From an uncultured Collinsella sp. (GTDB lineage Bacteria; Actinomycetota; Coriobacteriia; Coriobacteriales; Coriobacteriaceae): 38,674 nucleotides of DNA. The notes below the pieces were generated by a model that was not told where the DNA came from, did not search any database, and saw only the letters and a program-made list of their open reading frames with translations. Position 1 is the stretch's first letter, and each line of letters opens with the position of its first letter. Location of the stretch: assembly GCA_900542325.1 (NCBI GenBank), contig UQMY01000025.1, forward strand, positions 1 to 38,674, written 5' to 3'. The position numbers were made by a program, and so were the translations under genes. This document shows, one piece after another, positions 1 to 7,403 of the stretch.

Positions 1-17
1 GTAGCGGGTGGTTTAAA

Positions 18-50
18 GCTGGCCGCTGCGCGGCCAGCAGACTAAAGTCT
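18..50. repeat. Two adjacent hairpins at the window edge
   Basis: A perfect 9-bp inverted repeat (GCTGGCCGC, 18-26, with GCGGCCAGC, 30-38) is followed at once by a 5-bp one (AGACT, 39-43, with AGTCT, 46-50). Neither is followed by a T run. They belong to a hairpin-rich 160-nt non-coding stretch. Function unknown. Confidence 0.5.
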
Positions 51-57
51 TGAATGA

Positions 58-86
58 AAGGGCGCAGACCTTACGGTCGCGCCCTT
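58..86 (-). terminator. Possible terminator of the yqeY unit
   Basis: Stem AAGGGCGC (58-65) pairs with GCGCCCTT (79-86), and an inner stem GACC/GGTC is offset by one unpaired base. On the minus strand the stem is followed by CTTTCATTC, a weak T tract. It lies about 80 nt beyond the yqeY stop codon, with repeat copy A between, so it could terminate that unit. The tail is poor, so confidence is modest. Confidence 0.4.
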
Positions 87-89
87 GAA

Positions 90-161
90 ATTGAACGTCA
101 GATTGCCGCGTGTACGGGTTTGCAGCGTCGAGCCGTTACGCGGTTTGGTAAAACCGCGTAA
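90..161 (+). repeat. Dispersed 72-nt repeat, copy A
   Basis: This stretch aligns without gaps to the minus strand of 30713-30784, with 56 of 72 positions identical by hand count. The right part carries a perfect 11-bp inverted repeat (136-146 with 151-161, loop GGTA) built on TTACGCGGTTT. The core TTGCAGCGTCGAG is also shared. Copy A lies just past the yqeY stop codon, in the opposite orientation to that gene. It is not coding: the similarity is in DNA and in the palindrome, not in a conserved frame. Confidence 0.75.
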
Positions 162-165
162 CAAA

Positions 166-609
166 TTACACGAGTTTGGCTCCGACGATCTTTGCCGCGG
201 CAGGCTTATCGAAGTTGCCGCCGGTGGCCTTGCCGAGCGCGCCCATGACCTGGCCCATCTGCTTCTTGGACGTGGCGCCCAGCTCGGCGATAACCTGCTC
301 GATCAGAGCCTCAAGTTCCTCGCCCGAAACCTGTGCGGGCAGCAGGCTCTCCAGAATCTTGACCTGCTCGGTCAGGTTGTCGGTACGGTCCTGGTCGGTG
401 CCGGCCTTGATGGACATCTCCAGCGTCTCGCTCGTCTGCTTGATGAGACGCTTGATCATGCTGTTGACGTCTTCCTCGGTCACGTCGCGGCGCTCGTTGA
501 CCTCGATGTTCTTCACCTCGGCCTTGACCTGACGAATGATGGACAGGCGAACCTTGTCCTTGGCCTTCATGGCCGCGATCATTTCCTTCTGCAGCTCTTC
601 GTTGGTCAT
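166..609 (-). CDS. GatB/YqeY domain-containing protein
   Basis: The 147-residue product has the length and motifs of the YqeY family, soluble proteins related to the C-terminal domain of the GatB amidotransferase subunit. Seen here are the N-terminal helix with KDKVRLSIIRQVKAEVKN, the middle QTSETLEMSIKAGTDQDR and the C-terminal MGQVMGALGKATGGNFDKP stretch. In GatB this helical domain contacts tRNA; the role of free-standing YqeY is not settled. The start is the ATG at 609, preceded by GAGGAGG; a longer frame to 645 has no better signal. It lies 54 nt downstream of the PpiC gene and is probably co-transcribed with it. Confidence 0.9.
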   Translation of the reverse strand: MTNEELQKEMIAAMKAKDKVRLSIIRQVKAEVKNIEVNERRDVTEEDVNSMIKRLIKQTSETLEMSIKAGTDQDRTDNLTEQVKILESLLPAQVSGEELEALIEQVIAELGATSKKQMGQVMGALGKATGGNFDKPAAAKIVGAKLV

Positions 610-663
610 CTGCAAATCCTCCTCAATAGTGCGGGCGGCACTCACACGAGCGCCGCCCCATGA

Positions 664-1887
664 TTACTCAGTCGTCGACGAATTGTCGGTCGAACTCTTG
701 GTGACGCCCTTCAGGCTGACGTTGTACGGCACGTCCTTGGGCATGGGGTTAACGGTGATGTCGGCGTCCTTCTTGTACTGCTCCAGCCACTCGCTGTACG
801 CAGTGCTCTCTGCCTGCGTCTTCACCACGTTGGAGACATACTTCTTGATGTCCTTGGGCACCTGTTTAATGTCATCGACCTGGCTATCGACATGGAAGTA
901 GTCGGTGCACTTGATGATGTGGTAACCATACGTCGACTCGACGACGTCGCTCACGTCGCCCTTGTTAAGGCCTTCGAGCGCCGCCTGATAGCTGTCGACG
1001 AAGGTGGTGAGCTTGTCCCAGCCCACGTCGCCCTTCTTCTCCTTGGAACCGGTGTCGTCGGAATACTGCTCCACGGCGTCTTCGAAGCTCAGCTCGCCGG
1101 AGTTAATCTTGTCCAGGCACTCCTGCGCCTTGGCCTTGGCGGCAGCCTTGTCCTCGTCGGATGCGTCGGAATCGACCTTGATCAGGATGTTCGACGAGCG
1201 GCGGGCATCGTTGTACTTCGACAGGTTCTCGTTGATGTAATCGACGATCTCGCTGTCCTTGGGCTTGCTGGTGGGCGCCACGGCTTCCTTGAGCTTTTGC
1301 TGCGCCAGGCTCTCCTTGAGCGAGCTCTTATAGGTGTCCTCGGTGTAGCCGTAAGTCTTAAGGGTCTTCTTAAAGGTCTTGGCGCCGCCCGCGCTCTTGC
1401 ACGCGTCCTTCCAAGCCTTCTCGACTTCCTCATCCGACACCGTCACGCCGTTTTCCTTCTGCGCCTGCTGAAGCAGAATCTGCTGCGCGTAGGAATCGAT
1501 GAGCTGTTTGCGGTACTTCTTGGGCGTAAGGTCGTTGTTGACCAGGTACTGCGCCCAATCCTTGTCCTTGGTATAACCATAGGACGTGCGCATGCTCATG
1601 ATCTGCTTGGTCACGGTGTCCTCGGTGAGGTTGGTGCCGTTGATGGTGGCAGCCACGCCACCAGTGAGCTTATAGCCCGAGCTGGCGCTTTCGGTCTGCG
1701 ACATCAGGCCGGAGCACGCCATGGCCGAGACGGAGAGCAGCATCGCCAGCACGCCGATGACCACCAGGACAATCTTGACGGTCTTGGACACGTACGTCTT
1801 GCGCTGCTTCTTGCGAGAGCTGGAGGCGGCGCGGGCCTGCTGCTCGGGCGTCGGCGCGACCTCGGGGTTCTTTTTCTTGTTTGCCAT
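664..1887 (-). CDS. Membrane-anchored PpiC-type peptidyl-prolyl isomerase (PrsA/SurA-like foldase)
   Basis: A 407-residue exported foldase. Residues 1-35 are a Lys/Arg-rich cytoplasmic tail and residues 36-58 a hydrophobic segment ending in SAMAC. That could be a poor lipobox or just a membrane anchor; the long basic tail favours an anchor. Residues about 75-220 form the SurA/trigger-factor-like chaperone arm, and residues about 227-328 a parvulin domain with SSNILIKV, the FEDAVEQYSDD helix, KKGDVGW and the closing YGYHIIKC. Such proteins catalyse cis-trans proline isomerisation of secreted proteins outside the membrane. A promoter with TTGTCG and CACAAT hexamers lies just upstream, and yqeY follows. 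Confidence 0.88.
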   Translation of the reverse strand: MANKKKNPEVAPTPEQQARAASSSRKKQRKTYVSKTVKIVLVVIGVLAMLLSVSAMACSGLMSQTESASSGYKLTGGVAATINGTNLTEDTVTKQIMSMRTSYGYTKDKDWAQYLVNNDLTPKKYRKQLIDSYAQQILLQQAQKENGVTVSDEEVEKAWKDACKSAGGAKTFKKTLKTYGYTEDTYKSSLKESLAQQKLKEAVAPTSKPKDSEIVDYINENLSKYNDARRSSNILIKVDSDASDEDKAAAKAKAQECLDKINSGELSFEDAVEQYSDDTGSKEKKGDVGWDKLTTFVDSYQAALEGLNKGDVSDVVESTYGYHIIKCTDYFHVDSQVDDIKQVPKDIKKYVSNVVKTQAESTAYSEWLEQYKKDADITVNPMPKDVPYNVSLKGVTKSSTDNSSTTE

Positions 1888-1922
1888 GTTTGGCCTTTCA
1901 CATCACGAATCGAACAAACGCC

Positions 1923-1951
1923 ATTGTGTCACAACGCAGCCCCCGCGACAA
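1923..1951 (-). promoter_or_regulatory. Candidate promoter of the ppiC-yqeY unit
   Basis: On the minus strand a -35 hexamer TTGTCG (complement of 1946-1951) and a -10 hexamer CACAAT (complement of 1923-1928) are 17 nt apart, about 36 nt before the start codon. An inverted repeat GCCCCC (1939-1944) with GGGGGC (1953-1958) overlaps the -35 side and could be an operator or a terminator remnant. Confidence 0.5.
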
Positions 1952-1964
1952 AGGGGGCAACCCT

Positions 1965-2018
1965 GGCACTTGGGGACGTTCCTTTTCTGCCGGCAGTTAG
2001 GGACTGTCCCCAAGTGCC
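1965..2018. repeat. Long intergenic hairpin, REP-like
   Basis: GGCACTTGGGGAC (1965-1977) pairs perfectly with GTCCCCAAGTGCC (2006-2018). The stem continues inward through GTTCC/GGGAC with a G-T pair and a one-base bulge, and is capped by the palindrome CTGCCGGCAG (1987-1996). It starts 4 nt after the stop codon of the PTS EIIA gene and has no T run on either side. Its shape is that of a dispersed palindromic element, though it may also stabilise or end the upstream transcript. Confidence 0.6.
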
Positions 2019-2022
2019 GGCC

Positions 2023-2490
2023 TTAAAAGTGGCGGCGGATGGCGTCGACCATGCCCTGCGGCGTGGTCTGGCCGAGTACATCGGCTGCAGCGTCGGCATC
2101 CATAAAGATATTCATAAGCGCTTGCAGGGCCTCGACCTGGCCGCCCGGCTCGGCAATGCCCAGATTGATGATAATCTGCGCCGGCACCGGGGCGCCCATA
2201 CCCGCCATCGCGTTGAACGTCACAGGTGCAGCGGGCTTTACCACCGCGATATAGGGCTTGGCCACAAATCCCGGATCGGTATGCGGAATGGCGATGTTTG
2301 CCGCCGGCATAGCGAGACCCGTGGGATAGGCGTCCTCGCGCGTGCGGACGGCGTCGAGCCAGCCGTCGGCAATGTAACCACGCGAAGCAAGCTCTCCCTC
2401 AAGCCGTGCAAACACCTCATCCGGTGTCGCACACTCCCAATCAAAAAACACCAGCTCGGGCGAGAATAGCATCTCGGCGTTATCCGCCAT
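2023..2490 (-). CDS. PTS EIIA component, fructose/galactitol type (PTS_EIIA_2)
   Basis: The 155-residue protein fits a free-standing EIIA of the fructose-mannitol superfamily, which carries phosphate from HPr to an EIIB. The phospho-histidine is H70 in the signature AMPAANIAIPHTD. Family length is about 150 residues, so it is complete. The start is the ATG at 2490 after TTTGGAGGA; an upstream in-frame extension has no better ribosome site. No matching EIIB or EIIC gene is next to it: the other PTS genes in the window are of the mannose family, at 18915-21674, with their own EIIA. It may serve a PTS encoded elsewhere or act as a regulatory phosphocarrier. GatA-like is the nearest guess. Confidence 0.85.
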   Translation of the reverse strand: MADNAEMLFSPELVFFDWECATPDEVFARLEGELASRGYIADGWLDAVRTREDAYPTGLAMPAANIAIPHTDPGFVAKPYIAVVKPAAPVTFNAMAGMGAPVPAQIIINLGIAEPGGQVEALQALMNIFMDADAAADVLGQTTPQGMVDAIRRHF

Positions 2491-2555
2491 ACCGTCCTCC
2501 AAAGTTGCATGAGGTTCACATTGCCCCATATGATAGCGAAACCAGACAGACAAGG

Positions 2556-3023
2556 TTAGTCGAGGATCCCGATCATCTCGAGTGCACGCGCGGGCGTCAG
2601 GCACACCTCAGGCATTGCCTCCAGCATGCGTCGGTCACTCGTGACTACGTAGTCAACATCTGCCGTCTCCCCCGAAGCAATGATGAGGTTGTCTTCAAGA
2701 TCCGGCATACGCTTGCCAAGCATGCGCGCCATCTCGCACTCTGCCAACGAAAGCGGAGAAGCCGTTGCCACCTGCATCATATGCTCGATGCAGGCCCATG
2801 ACGCCGAGGCAAACGACACGCTAATCCCATTCGCATTCCGCCGGGCTAGGCGCCGAGGCAAAATGTAGAACACATCCTTTGCCGTCGTCGGCGCGTACAG
2901 AAGGTCAATCTTTCCCGCCTCGGCAAGCTCCACCAGGCGCTTCGCTTCGTGGAATGCCCCCTCTTGCAGGTAATAATCAAGCCACACATTCGTATCCACA
3001 AGCAGGTGCTTTGCCTCGATCAT
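2556..3023 (-). CDS. PIN-domain ribonuclease toxin
   Basis: The 155-residue protein has the acidic metal site of PIN nucleases: D10 in LLVDTNVWLD, acidic residues in DLEDNLIIA (108-111) and D130 in VVTSDRR. PIN toxins cleave RNA and are held inactive by a partner antitoxin. The ATG at 3023 overlaps the TGA of the antitoxin gene as ATGA, and GGAGG stands about 9 nt before it, indicating translational coupling. An in-frame TTG six bases upstream is possible but less likely. The order antitoxin then toxin is the usual one. Cellular target unknown. Confidence 0.85.
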   Translation of the reverse strand: MIEAKHLLVDTNVWLDYYLQEGAFHEAKRLVELAEAGKIDLLYAPTTAKDVFYILPRRLARRNANGISVSFASASWACIEHMMQVATASPLSLAECEMARMLGKRMPDLEDNLIIASGETADVDYVVTSDRRMLEAMPEVCLTPARALEMIGILD

Positions 3024-3364
3024 CGGCAATTCGCCTCCATGTCGGCAATCATCGCGTCATACATATCATCGCGTACGGCATCCCAGTTGTCCGCCGATGA
3101 TTCGCCTGGCGCAAAATCTGAGAAGCTCAACCCCAATGAGGAAAAAGCCAGACCACACCCCTGTTCGGCAAGACTCTTCGCACGGGGCGTCTCGCACTTA
3201 TCCGTCACCATAAATCCCGGCAACGTTTGATGCTCGGCAAGATAGGTCCAAAGCGCACGAATGGCGTCACTCGGCCCCAGCCCATTACGAGTCAGGACCG
3301 CATCGCCACCGGCCTTGAGCATAGGGTCGATTCGTGTGTTGAGCTGCACCGTTGCTGTACCCAT
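3020..3364 (-). CDS. RelB/DinJ-family antitoxin
   Basis: A 114-residue protein. Its N-terminal 45 residues read as a ribbon-helix-helix DNA-binding domain of the RelB/DinJ type: strand VQLNTRIDPMLK, then helices around GDAVLTRNGLGPSDAIRALW. The C-terminal half (about 60-114) is acidic and probably wraps the PIN toxin encoded by the next gene, which it overlaps by 4 nt. RelB antitoxins normally pair with RelE/YafQ toxins; a RelB-PIN pairing is less common. The family usually represses its own promoter. The start is the ATG at 3364 after GAGAGGAG. Confidence 0.82.
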   Translation of the reverse strand: MGTATVQLNTRIDPMLKAGGDAVLTRNGLGPSDAIRALWTYLAEHQTLPGFMVTDKCETPRAKSLAEQGCGLAFSSLGLSFSDFAPGESSADNWDAVRDDMYDAMIADMEANCR

Positions 3365-3407
3365 AGCGGCTCCTCTCTACTTGCTAGCAGTATAGCAAAC
3401 AGAGTAG

Positions 3408-3447
3408 ACCACACAAAAGGGCCCCGCCCGCGCACGGACAGGGCCCT
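3408..3447 (-). terminator. Rho-independent terminator after purN
   Basis: AGGGCCC (3418-3424) pairs with GGGCCCT (3441-3447). On the minus strand the stem is followed by TTTTGTGTGG. It lies about 60 nt beyond the purN stop codon, at the end of the purF-purM-purN unit, and separates it from the toxin-antitoxin pair. Confidence 0.65.
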
Positions 3448-3507
3448 ATCAGATTTTCTAGATCGCTTACGTCCCAAAGAACGCTCAATGAGCCCTCTTA
3501 CACACGA

Positions 3508-4206
3508 CTAGCGTGCCGGGTCAATTGCGACCTTGCCGCTCTCCAGCACGTGGACGCGACCGTCGGCGAGCATCTGCACGACCTCGGGATACAGCACATG
3601 CTCGATCGCATGGATGTGCTCCTCGAGCATGTCGACATCCCAGCCTTCCTCGACAGCCAGCGCGCGCTGGGCGATGATGGGGCCGTTGTCGTAGATCTCG
3701 TTGGCAAAGTGCACGGTCACACCGGTCACCTTAACGCCGCGGACAAAGGCATCGTCGATCGCATGCGCGCCGGTAAAGCTCGGCAGCAGCGCCGGATGCA
3801 GGTTGACCACGCGATTGGGGAACGCCGCCAGCAGCGGCGTGTGCACCATACGCATGTAGCCGGCCATGACCACATATTCGCAGCCGCACTCGAGCAGCTC
3901 ATGCGCGATAATCTCGTCGGCGGCGATAGGGTCAGCATAGACATCCTTGGAAAGGGTCAGCGTCTGGATGCCCGCACGCTCGGCGCGCTGTAGGCCCTTG
4001 GCCGAAGGACGGCTCGACACCACAAGCTCAATCGAGGCGTTGAGCTTGCCGGCGGCGATAAGGTCGATCAGCGCCTGCAGGTTGGTACCCGAACCGCTGA
4101 TAAGCACGCCAATCTTGAGCGGCTCGGCCGTATCGGTGCCGGTCGGACGGGTGTAGGGCACAAAGCCCAGGCCCTCGACAGCAGCCATCTGCTCGCTAGC
4201 GCTCAT
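3508..4206 (-). CDS. purN: Phosphoribosylglycinamide formyltransferase (GART)
   Basis: PurN transfers a formyl group from 10-formyl-tetrahydrofolate to GAR, the third step of IMP synthesis. Visible motifs are ISGSGTNLQAL at the phosphate site, VSSRPSAKGLQRAERAGI, AGYMRMVHTPLL, the catalytic NLHPALLPSF segment (Asn and His) and the downstream Asp in VHFANEIYDNGP. About 30 residues precede the conserved GVLISGSG strand, more than usual for the family, so the start is uncertain. ATG 4206 overlaps the end of purM by 11 nt; ATG 4188 lies just after the purM stop. Either implies coupling. Last gene of the purF-purM-purN unit. Confidence 0.92.
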   Translation of the reverse strand: MSASEQMAAVEGLGFVPYTRPTGTDTAEPLKIGVLISGSGTNLQALIDLIAAGKLNASIELVVSSRPSAKGLQRAERAGIQTLTLSKDVYADPIAADEIIAHELLECGCEYVVMAGYMRMVHTPLLAAFPNRVVNLHPALLPSFTGAHAIDDAFVRGVKVTGVTVHFANEIYDNGPIIAQRALAVEEGWDVDMLEEHIHAIEHVLYPEVVQMLADGRVHVLESGKVAIDPAR

Positions 4207-5299
4207 CGGAGTACACGACCTTACCGGAACCCTCAACGCACTCGCCCACGCGGAACGGCTTCTCGCCCAGCGCGACCAGGGCCTCGGTCACGGCAGCTTC
4301 GTCCTCGGGGGCAACGATCAGGCACAGGCCGACGCCCATGTTGAAGGTCTTGCATGCCTCATTGGGCGCGAGCTCGGCCTGACGCGACACGTAGGTGATG
4401 ACGGGCGGAACATCCCAGCCCATCTCGGCGCCGTTACGGGTGACCACGGCGTCGACGTCGTCGGCGAGCGCGCGGTTGAGGTTCTCGGTAATGCCGCCAC
4501 CGGTGATGTGAGCAATGGCGTGCACGTTGGCGTCGCCACGCAGCAGCTCCAGAATCGGCTTCACATAGATGCGCGTGGGAGCCAGCAGAGCATCGGCCAG
4601 CGAAGCACCGCCGAGCTCCTCGAGCGGACAGCTCAGCTCCTCGGCCTTAGCGGCGGCCTCGGGCGTGCCCGGTTTGATGCCGTCGACGCCGATGACCTTG
4701 CGCACGAGCGAGTAGCCGTTGGAGTGCACGCCGGTGGAAGGCAGACCCAGGATCACATCGCCGGGGCGAACGTTCGCGGGGTCAAGCATCTTGGGACGAT
4801 CGACGACACCCACGGTAAAGCCGGCGAGGTCGTAGTCGGCCGGAGCCATGACGCCCGGGTGCTCGGCCATCTCACCGCCCACGAGCGCGCAGCCCGCGAG
4901 CTTGCAGCCGTCGGCAACGCCCTTGATGATCTTTGCCATGTGCTCGGCCTCGATGTGACCGATGGCAACGTAGTCCAGGAAGAACAGCGGCTCGGCGCCC
5001 GAAGCCAGAATATCGTTGACGCACATAGCGACCAGGTCCTGGCCCACCGTCTCGTGACGGTCCATGATCTGGGCGAGCACGAGCTTGGTGCCCACGCCGT
5101 CGGTACCGCTGATCAGGATCGGGTCTTCCATATCCTTAAGCGCGGCGGCCGAGAACAGGCCACCAAAGCCACCGATGCCGCCGATAACCTCGGGGCGATT
5201 GGTGTCCTTGACCATTTGCTTAATCGCGTCGACGGCGCGGCCGCCCTCGGCGGTATCGACGCCGGCGTCCTCGTACGTCACATGCTTGCTGTCGCTCAT
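4196..5299 (-). CDS. purM: Phosphoribosylformylglycinamidine cyclo-ligase (AIR synthetase)
   Basis: PurM closes the imidazole ring of AIR using ATP, the fifth step of IMP synthesis. The 367-residue protein has the expected length and the family motifs GTDGVGTKLVLA, MCVNDILASGAEPLFFLDY, LVGGEMAEHPGVM and GLPSTGVHSNGYSLVRK. The start at 5299 follows GAGGAAGG. It lies 157 nt downstream of purF, and the gap holds two mutually exclusive hairpins. It overlaps purN at its 3' end. Confidence 0.96.
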   Translation of the reverse strand: MSDSKHVTYEDAGVDTAEGGRAVDAIKQMVKDTNRPEVIGGIGGFGGLFSAAALKDMEDPILISGTDGVGTKLVLAQIMDRHETVGQDLVAMCVNDILASGAEPLFFLDYVAIGHIEAEHMAKIIKGVADGCKLAGCALVGGEMAEHPGVMAPADYDLAGFTVGVVDRPKMLDPANVRPGDVILGLPSTGVHSNGYSLVRKVIGVDGIKPGTPEAAAKAEELSCPLEELGGASLADALLAPTRIYVKPILELLRGDANVHAIAHITGGGITENLNRALADDVDAVVTRNGAEMGWDVPPVITYVSRQAELAPNEACKTFNMGVGLCLIVAPEDEAAVTEALVALGEKPFRVGECVEGSGKVVYSDER

Positions 5300-5412
5300 C
5301 TGAGCCTTCCTCTCCCACTACCGTCGCGCCGCGCGGGCGCCAAACGGTGCTCATAATTGCGTTCATTTCGGCGTGTGCCATAACAGTGCGCGCCGTCATA
5401 TCAACAAAACAG

Positions 5413-5458
5413 CAGGTAAAACCTACCAAAATATACCTGTCCCCATATGGCAGGTTTT
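5413..5458 (-). promoter_or_regulatory. Two competing hairpins between purF and purM (possible attenuator)
   Basis: In the purF-to-purM transcript, AAAACCTGCC (complement of 5449-5458) can pair with GGTAGGTTTT (complement of 5418-5427), with one mismatch. CAGGTA (complement of 5434-5439) can instead pair with TACCTG (complement of 5413-5418), a stem followed by CTGTTTTGTT. The pairings interlock, so they exclude each other or form a pseudoknot. The purF stop codon sits at the edge of the first stem. The regulatory role is inference. Confidence 0.4.
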
Positions 5459-7127
5459 AGGCCTCGCCGTGCTCCTCTTCCCAGCTGCGGTCGTCGTATT
5501 TCTCGACCACGGCGTCGTCGTCAAAGTACAGCGGCTTGTCCAGGTTGCGGGGCTTAAAGCCCTCCATAAACTTGTCGCGGCCAAAGCTCTCGGGAATCGC
5601 CACGGGATAGCGGCCGGTAAAGCACGCGTCGCAGTAGCCGCCCTTGGGCATGACCTTAAGCAGGCCCTCGACCGAAAGGAAGGCCAACGAATCGGCGCCG
5701 ATATACTCGCAAATCTCGTCGACCGTCTTGTTGGCGCTGATAAGCTGCGACTGCACGTCGGTATCGATACCGTAGAAGCACGGCCAAATGACCTCGGGCG
5801 AGTTGATGCGGATGTGAATCTCCTTGGCGCCGGCGTTGCGCAGCATCTTGACGAGCTGCACCATGGTGGTGCCGCGCACGATGGAGTCGTCGATGACGAC
5901 CAGGCGCTTGCCCTCGATGTTGTCGCGCAGCGGGTTGAGTTTCATACGCACGCCCATGGCACGCAACTCCTGCGTAGGCTCGATAAACGTACGGCCCACG
6001 TAGCGGTTCTTGATAAGGCCCTCGCCAAAGGGAATACCGCTCTCGTGCGAATACCCCTCCGCGGGCGGCAGGCCGGAGTCGGGCACGCCGATGACCAGGT
6101 CGGCCTCGACAGGCTCCTCATGTGCCAGCTGACGACCCATGTCGTAACGGCAGGCGTAGACGCTCTTGCCGTTCATGATGGAGTCGGGGCGGGCAAAGTA
6201 GACCTGCTCAAAGATGCAGTTGGCGGGCTCTTCGGCCGCAGGCACGCCCTGCTCGGATACCAGACCCTCGGCGCTGATGCGCAAGATCTCGCCGGGACGG
6301 ACGTCACGGACATACTCGGCACCCACGATGTCGAGTGCGCAGGTCTCGGAAGCAACGACCCAGCCGCCGGCGCGCGTGACACGGACGGCGGAGTCGACCG
6401 TCGCGGCGCCGTCCTGCGACGGCAGCTGCGAAACGGCTGCGGCGTCGGCCTGATCAAGACCCTCGTCCACCAGCTTGCCCAGCACGAGCGGGCGAATGCC
6501 GTGCGGATCGCGGAATGCATAGAGCGCCTGCTCGTTGATGAGCGTCATGGCGTAGCCGCCGCGCACGAGCTCCATGGTCTTGCGAATGCCCTCGCGCAGA
6601 TGGCCTGTACGCTGGGTAAAGTAGCCGATGAGTTTGGTCGCGACCTCGGAATCCGAGTTGGAGAGGAACGGCACGCCCAGCTCGATCAGCTGGCGGCGCA
6701 GCTCGTCGGTGTTGACGAGGGTGCCGTTGTGCGCGAGCGCGATAATGACGCTATTGATGGTAGAGAGGTGCGGCTGAGAGGCTTCCCAGCTCTTGGCGCC
6801 GGCAGTGCCGTAGCGCACATGACCCACGGCCAGCTGGCCGGAGAGCGTCGACAGGTCGGCGTTGGAGAACACGCGGTCGAGCAGGCCCAGATCTTTGCGG
6901 ACCATAACCGTGCCGCCGTCACCCACGGCGATTCCAGCCGATTCCTGGCCACGGTGCTGCAGCGCACGCAGGCCAAAGTACGTCAGTCGAGCCACGTCGC
7001 GATCGGGCGCCCATACGCCGAAAATGCCACATTCCTCATGCAGCTGGTCGGAGTCCGGATCATACGTCGACATGGTGTTCACCTGTCCCGCGGCACGCTC
7101 GGCCGCGCGGATGGTTTCTTGAGACAT
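5457..7127 (-). CDS. purF: Amidophosphoribosyltransferase
   Basis: PurF makes phosphoribosylamine from PRPP and glutamine, the committed step of purine synthesis. The first 32 residues form a propeptide ahead of the N-terminal nucleophile C33 in HEECGIFGV. The glutaminase domain runs to about 290 and the phosphoribosyltransferase domain has the PRPP loop VVIDDSIVRGTT (410-421). Cysteines 304, 450, 499 and 502 (in PANCIFEQ, IWPCFYG and YCDAC) match the ligand pattern of the Bacillus-type [4Fe-4S] enzyme, which is oxygen-sensitive and matured by propeptide removal. An Ala/Gln-rich insert lies near 225-245. The start follows GAGGGGA, 11 nt after the purF -10 region's downstream flank. Confidence 0.96.
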   Translation of the reverse strand: MSQETIRAAERAAGQVNTMSTYDPDSDQLHEECGIFGVWAPDRDVARLTYFGLRALQHRGQESAGIAVGDGGTVMVRKDLGLLDRVFSNADLSTLSGQLAVGHVRYGTAGAKSWEASQPHLSTINSVIIALAHNGTLVNTDELRRQLIELGVPFLSNSDSEVATKLIGYFTQRTGHLREGIRKTMELVRGGYAMTLINEQALYAFRDPHGIRPLVLGKLVDEGLDQADAAAVSQLPSQDGAATVDSAVRVTRAGGWVVASETCALDIVGAEYVRDVRPGEILRISAEGLVSEQGVPAAEEPANCIFEQVYFARPDSIMNGKSVYACRYDMGRQLAHEEPVEADLVIGVPDSGLPPAEGYSHESGIPFGEGLIKNRYVGRTFIEPTQELRAMGVRMKLNPLRDNIEGKRLVVIDDSIVRGTTMVQLVKMLRNAGAKEIHIRINSPEVIWPCFYGIDTDVQSQLISANKTVDEICEYIGADSLAFLSVEGLLKVMPKGGYCDACFTGRYPVAIPESFGRDKFMEGFKPRNLDKPLYFDDDAVVEKYDDRSWEEEHGEA

Positions 7128-7169
7128 GGTATCCCCTCAGAGCCTCGTATTTTTGGCGTTACCCGCCTT

Positions 7170-7198
7170 ATTATACGCACGGCGCGACGTGCTCCTCA
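7170..7198 (-). promoter_or_regulatory. Candidate purF promoter
   Basis: On the minus strand a perfect -10 hexamer TATAAT (complement of 7170-7175) lies 17 nt after a weak -35 hexamer TGAGGA (complement of 7193-7198), about 43 nt before the purF start. No recognisable PurR box was seen. Confidence 0.5.
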
Positions 7199-7403
7199 GC
7201 GCATGAACAGCGCTTTTTAAAAGCCCACCGAGCTAATAATCCGTTTTGCGGCCAAACATTTATTTGGCTACACGACATGAACGCCAGCGCCGCGCCTCGC
7301 CCACCGTTGAGGGTTACATTGCTGCAATTGGGACGTTCGTCCTGTCTTTTGGCAGGTCGGCGGCGTATCCTTGTAACTTAGGACAAAGCGAGAAAGGTTC
7401 TGT

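Noticed and set aside
5373..7220. Long plus-strand open frame opposite purF, and similar long antisense frames opposite carB, the ABC exporter, purD, purA and rplI
   Set aside because: These frames mirror GC-rich codon structure on the other strand, have no domain resemblance or ribosome sites, and lie opposite genes with complete family motifs.
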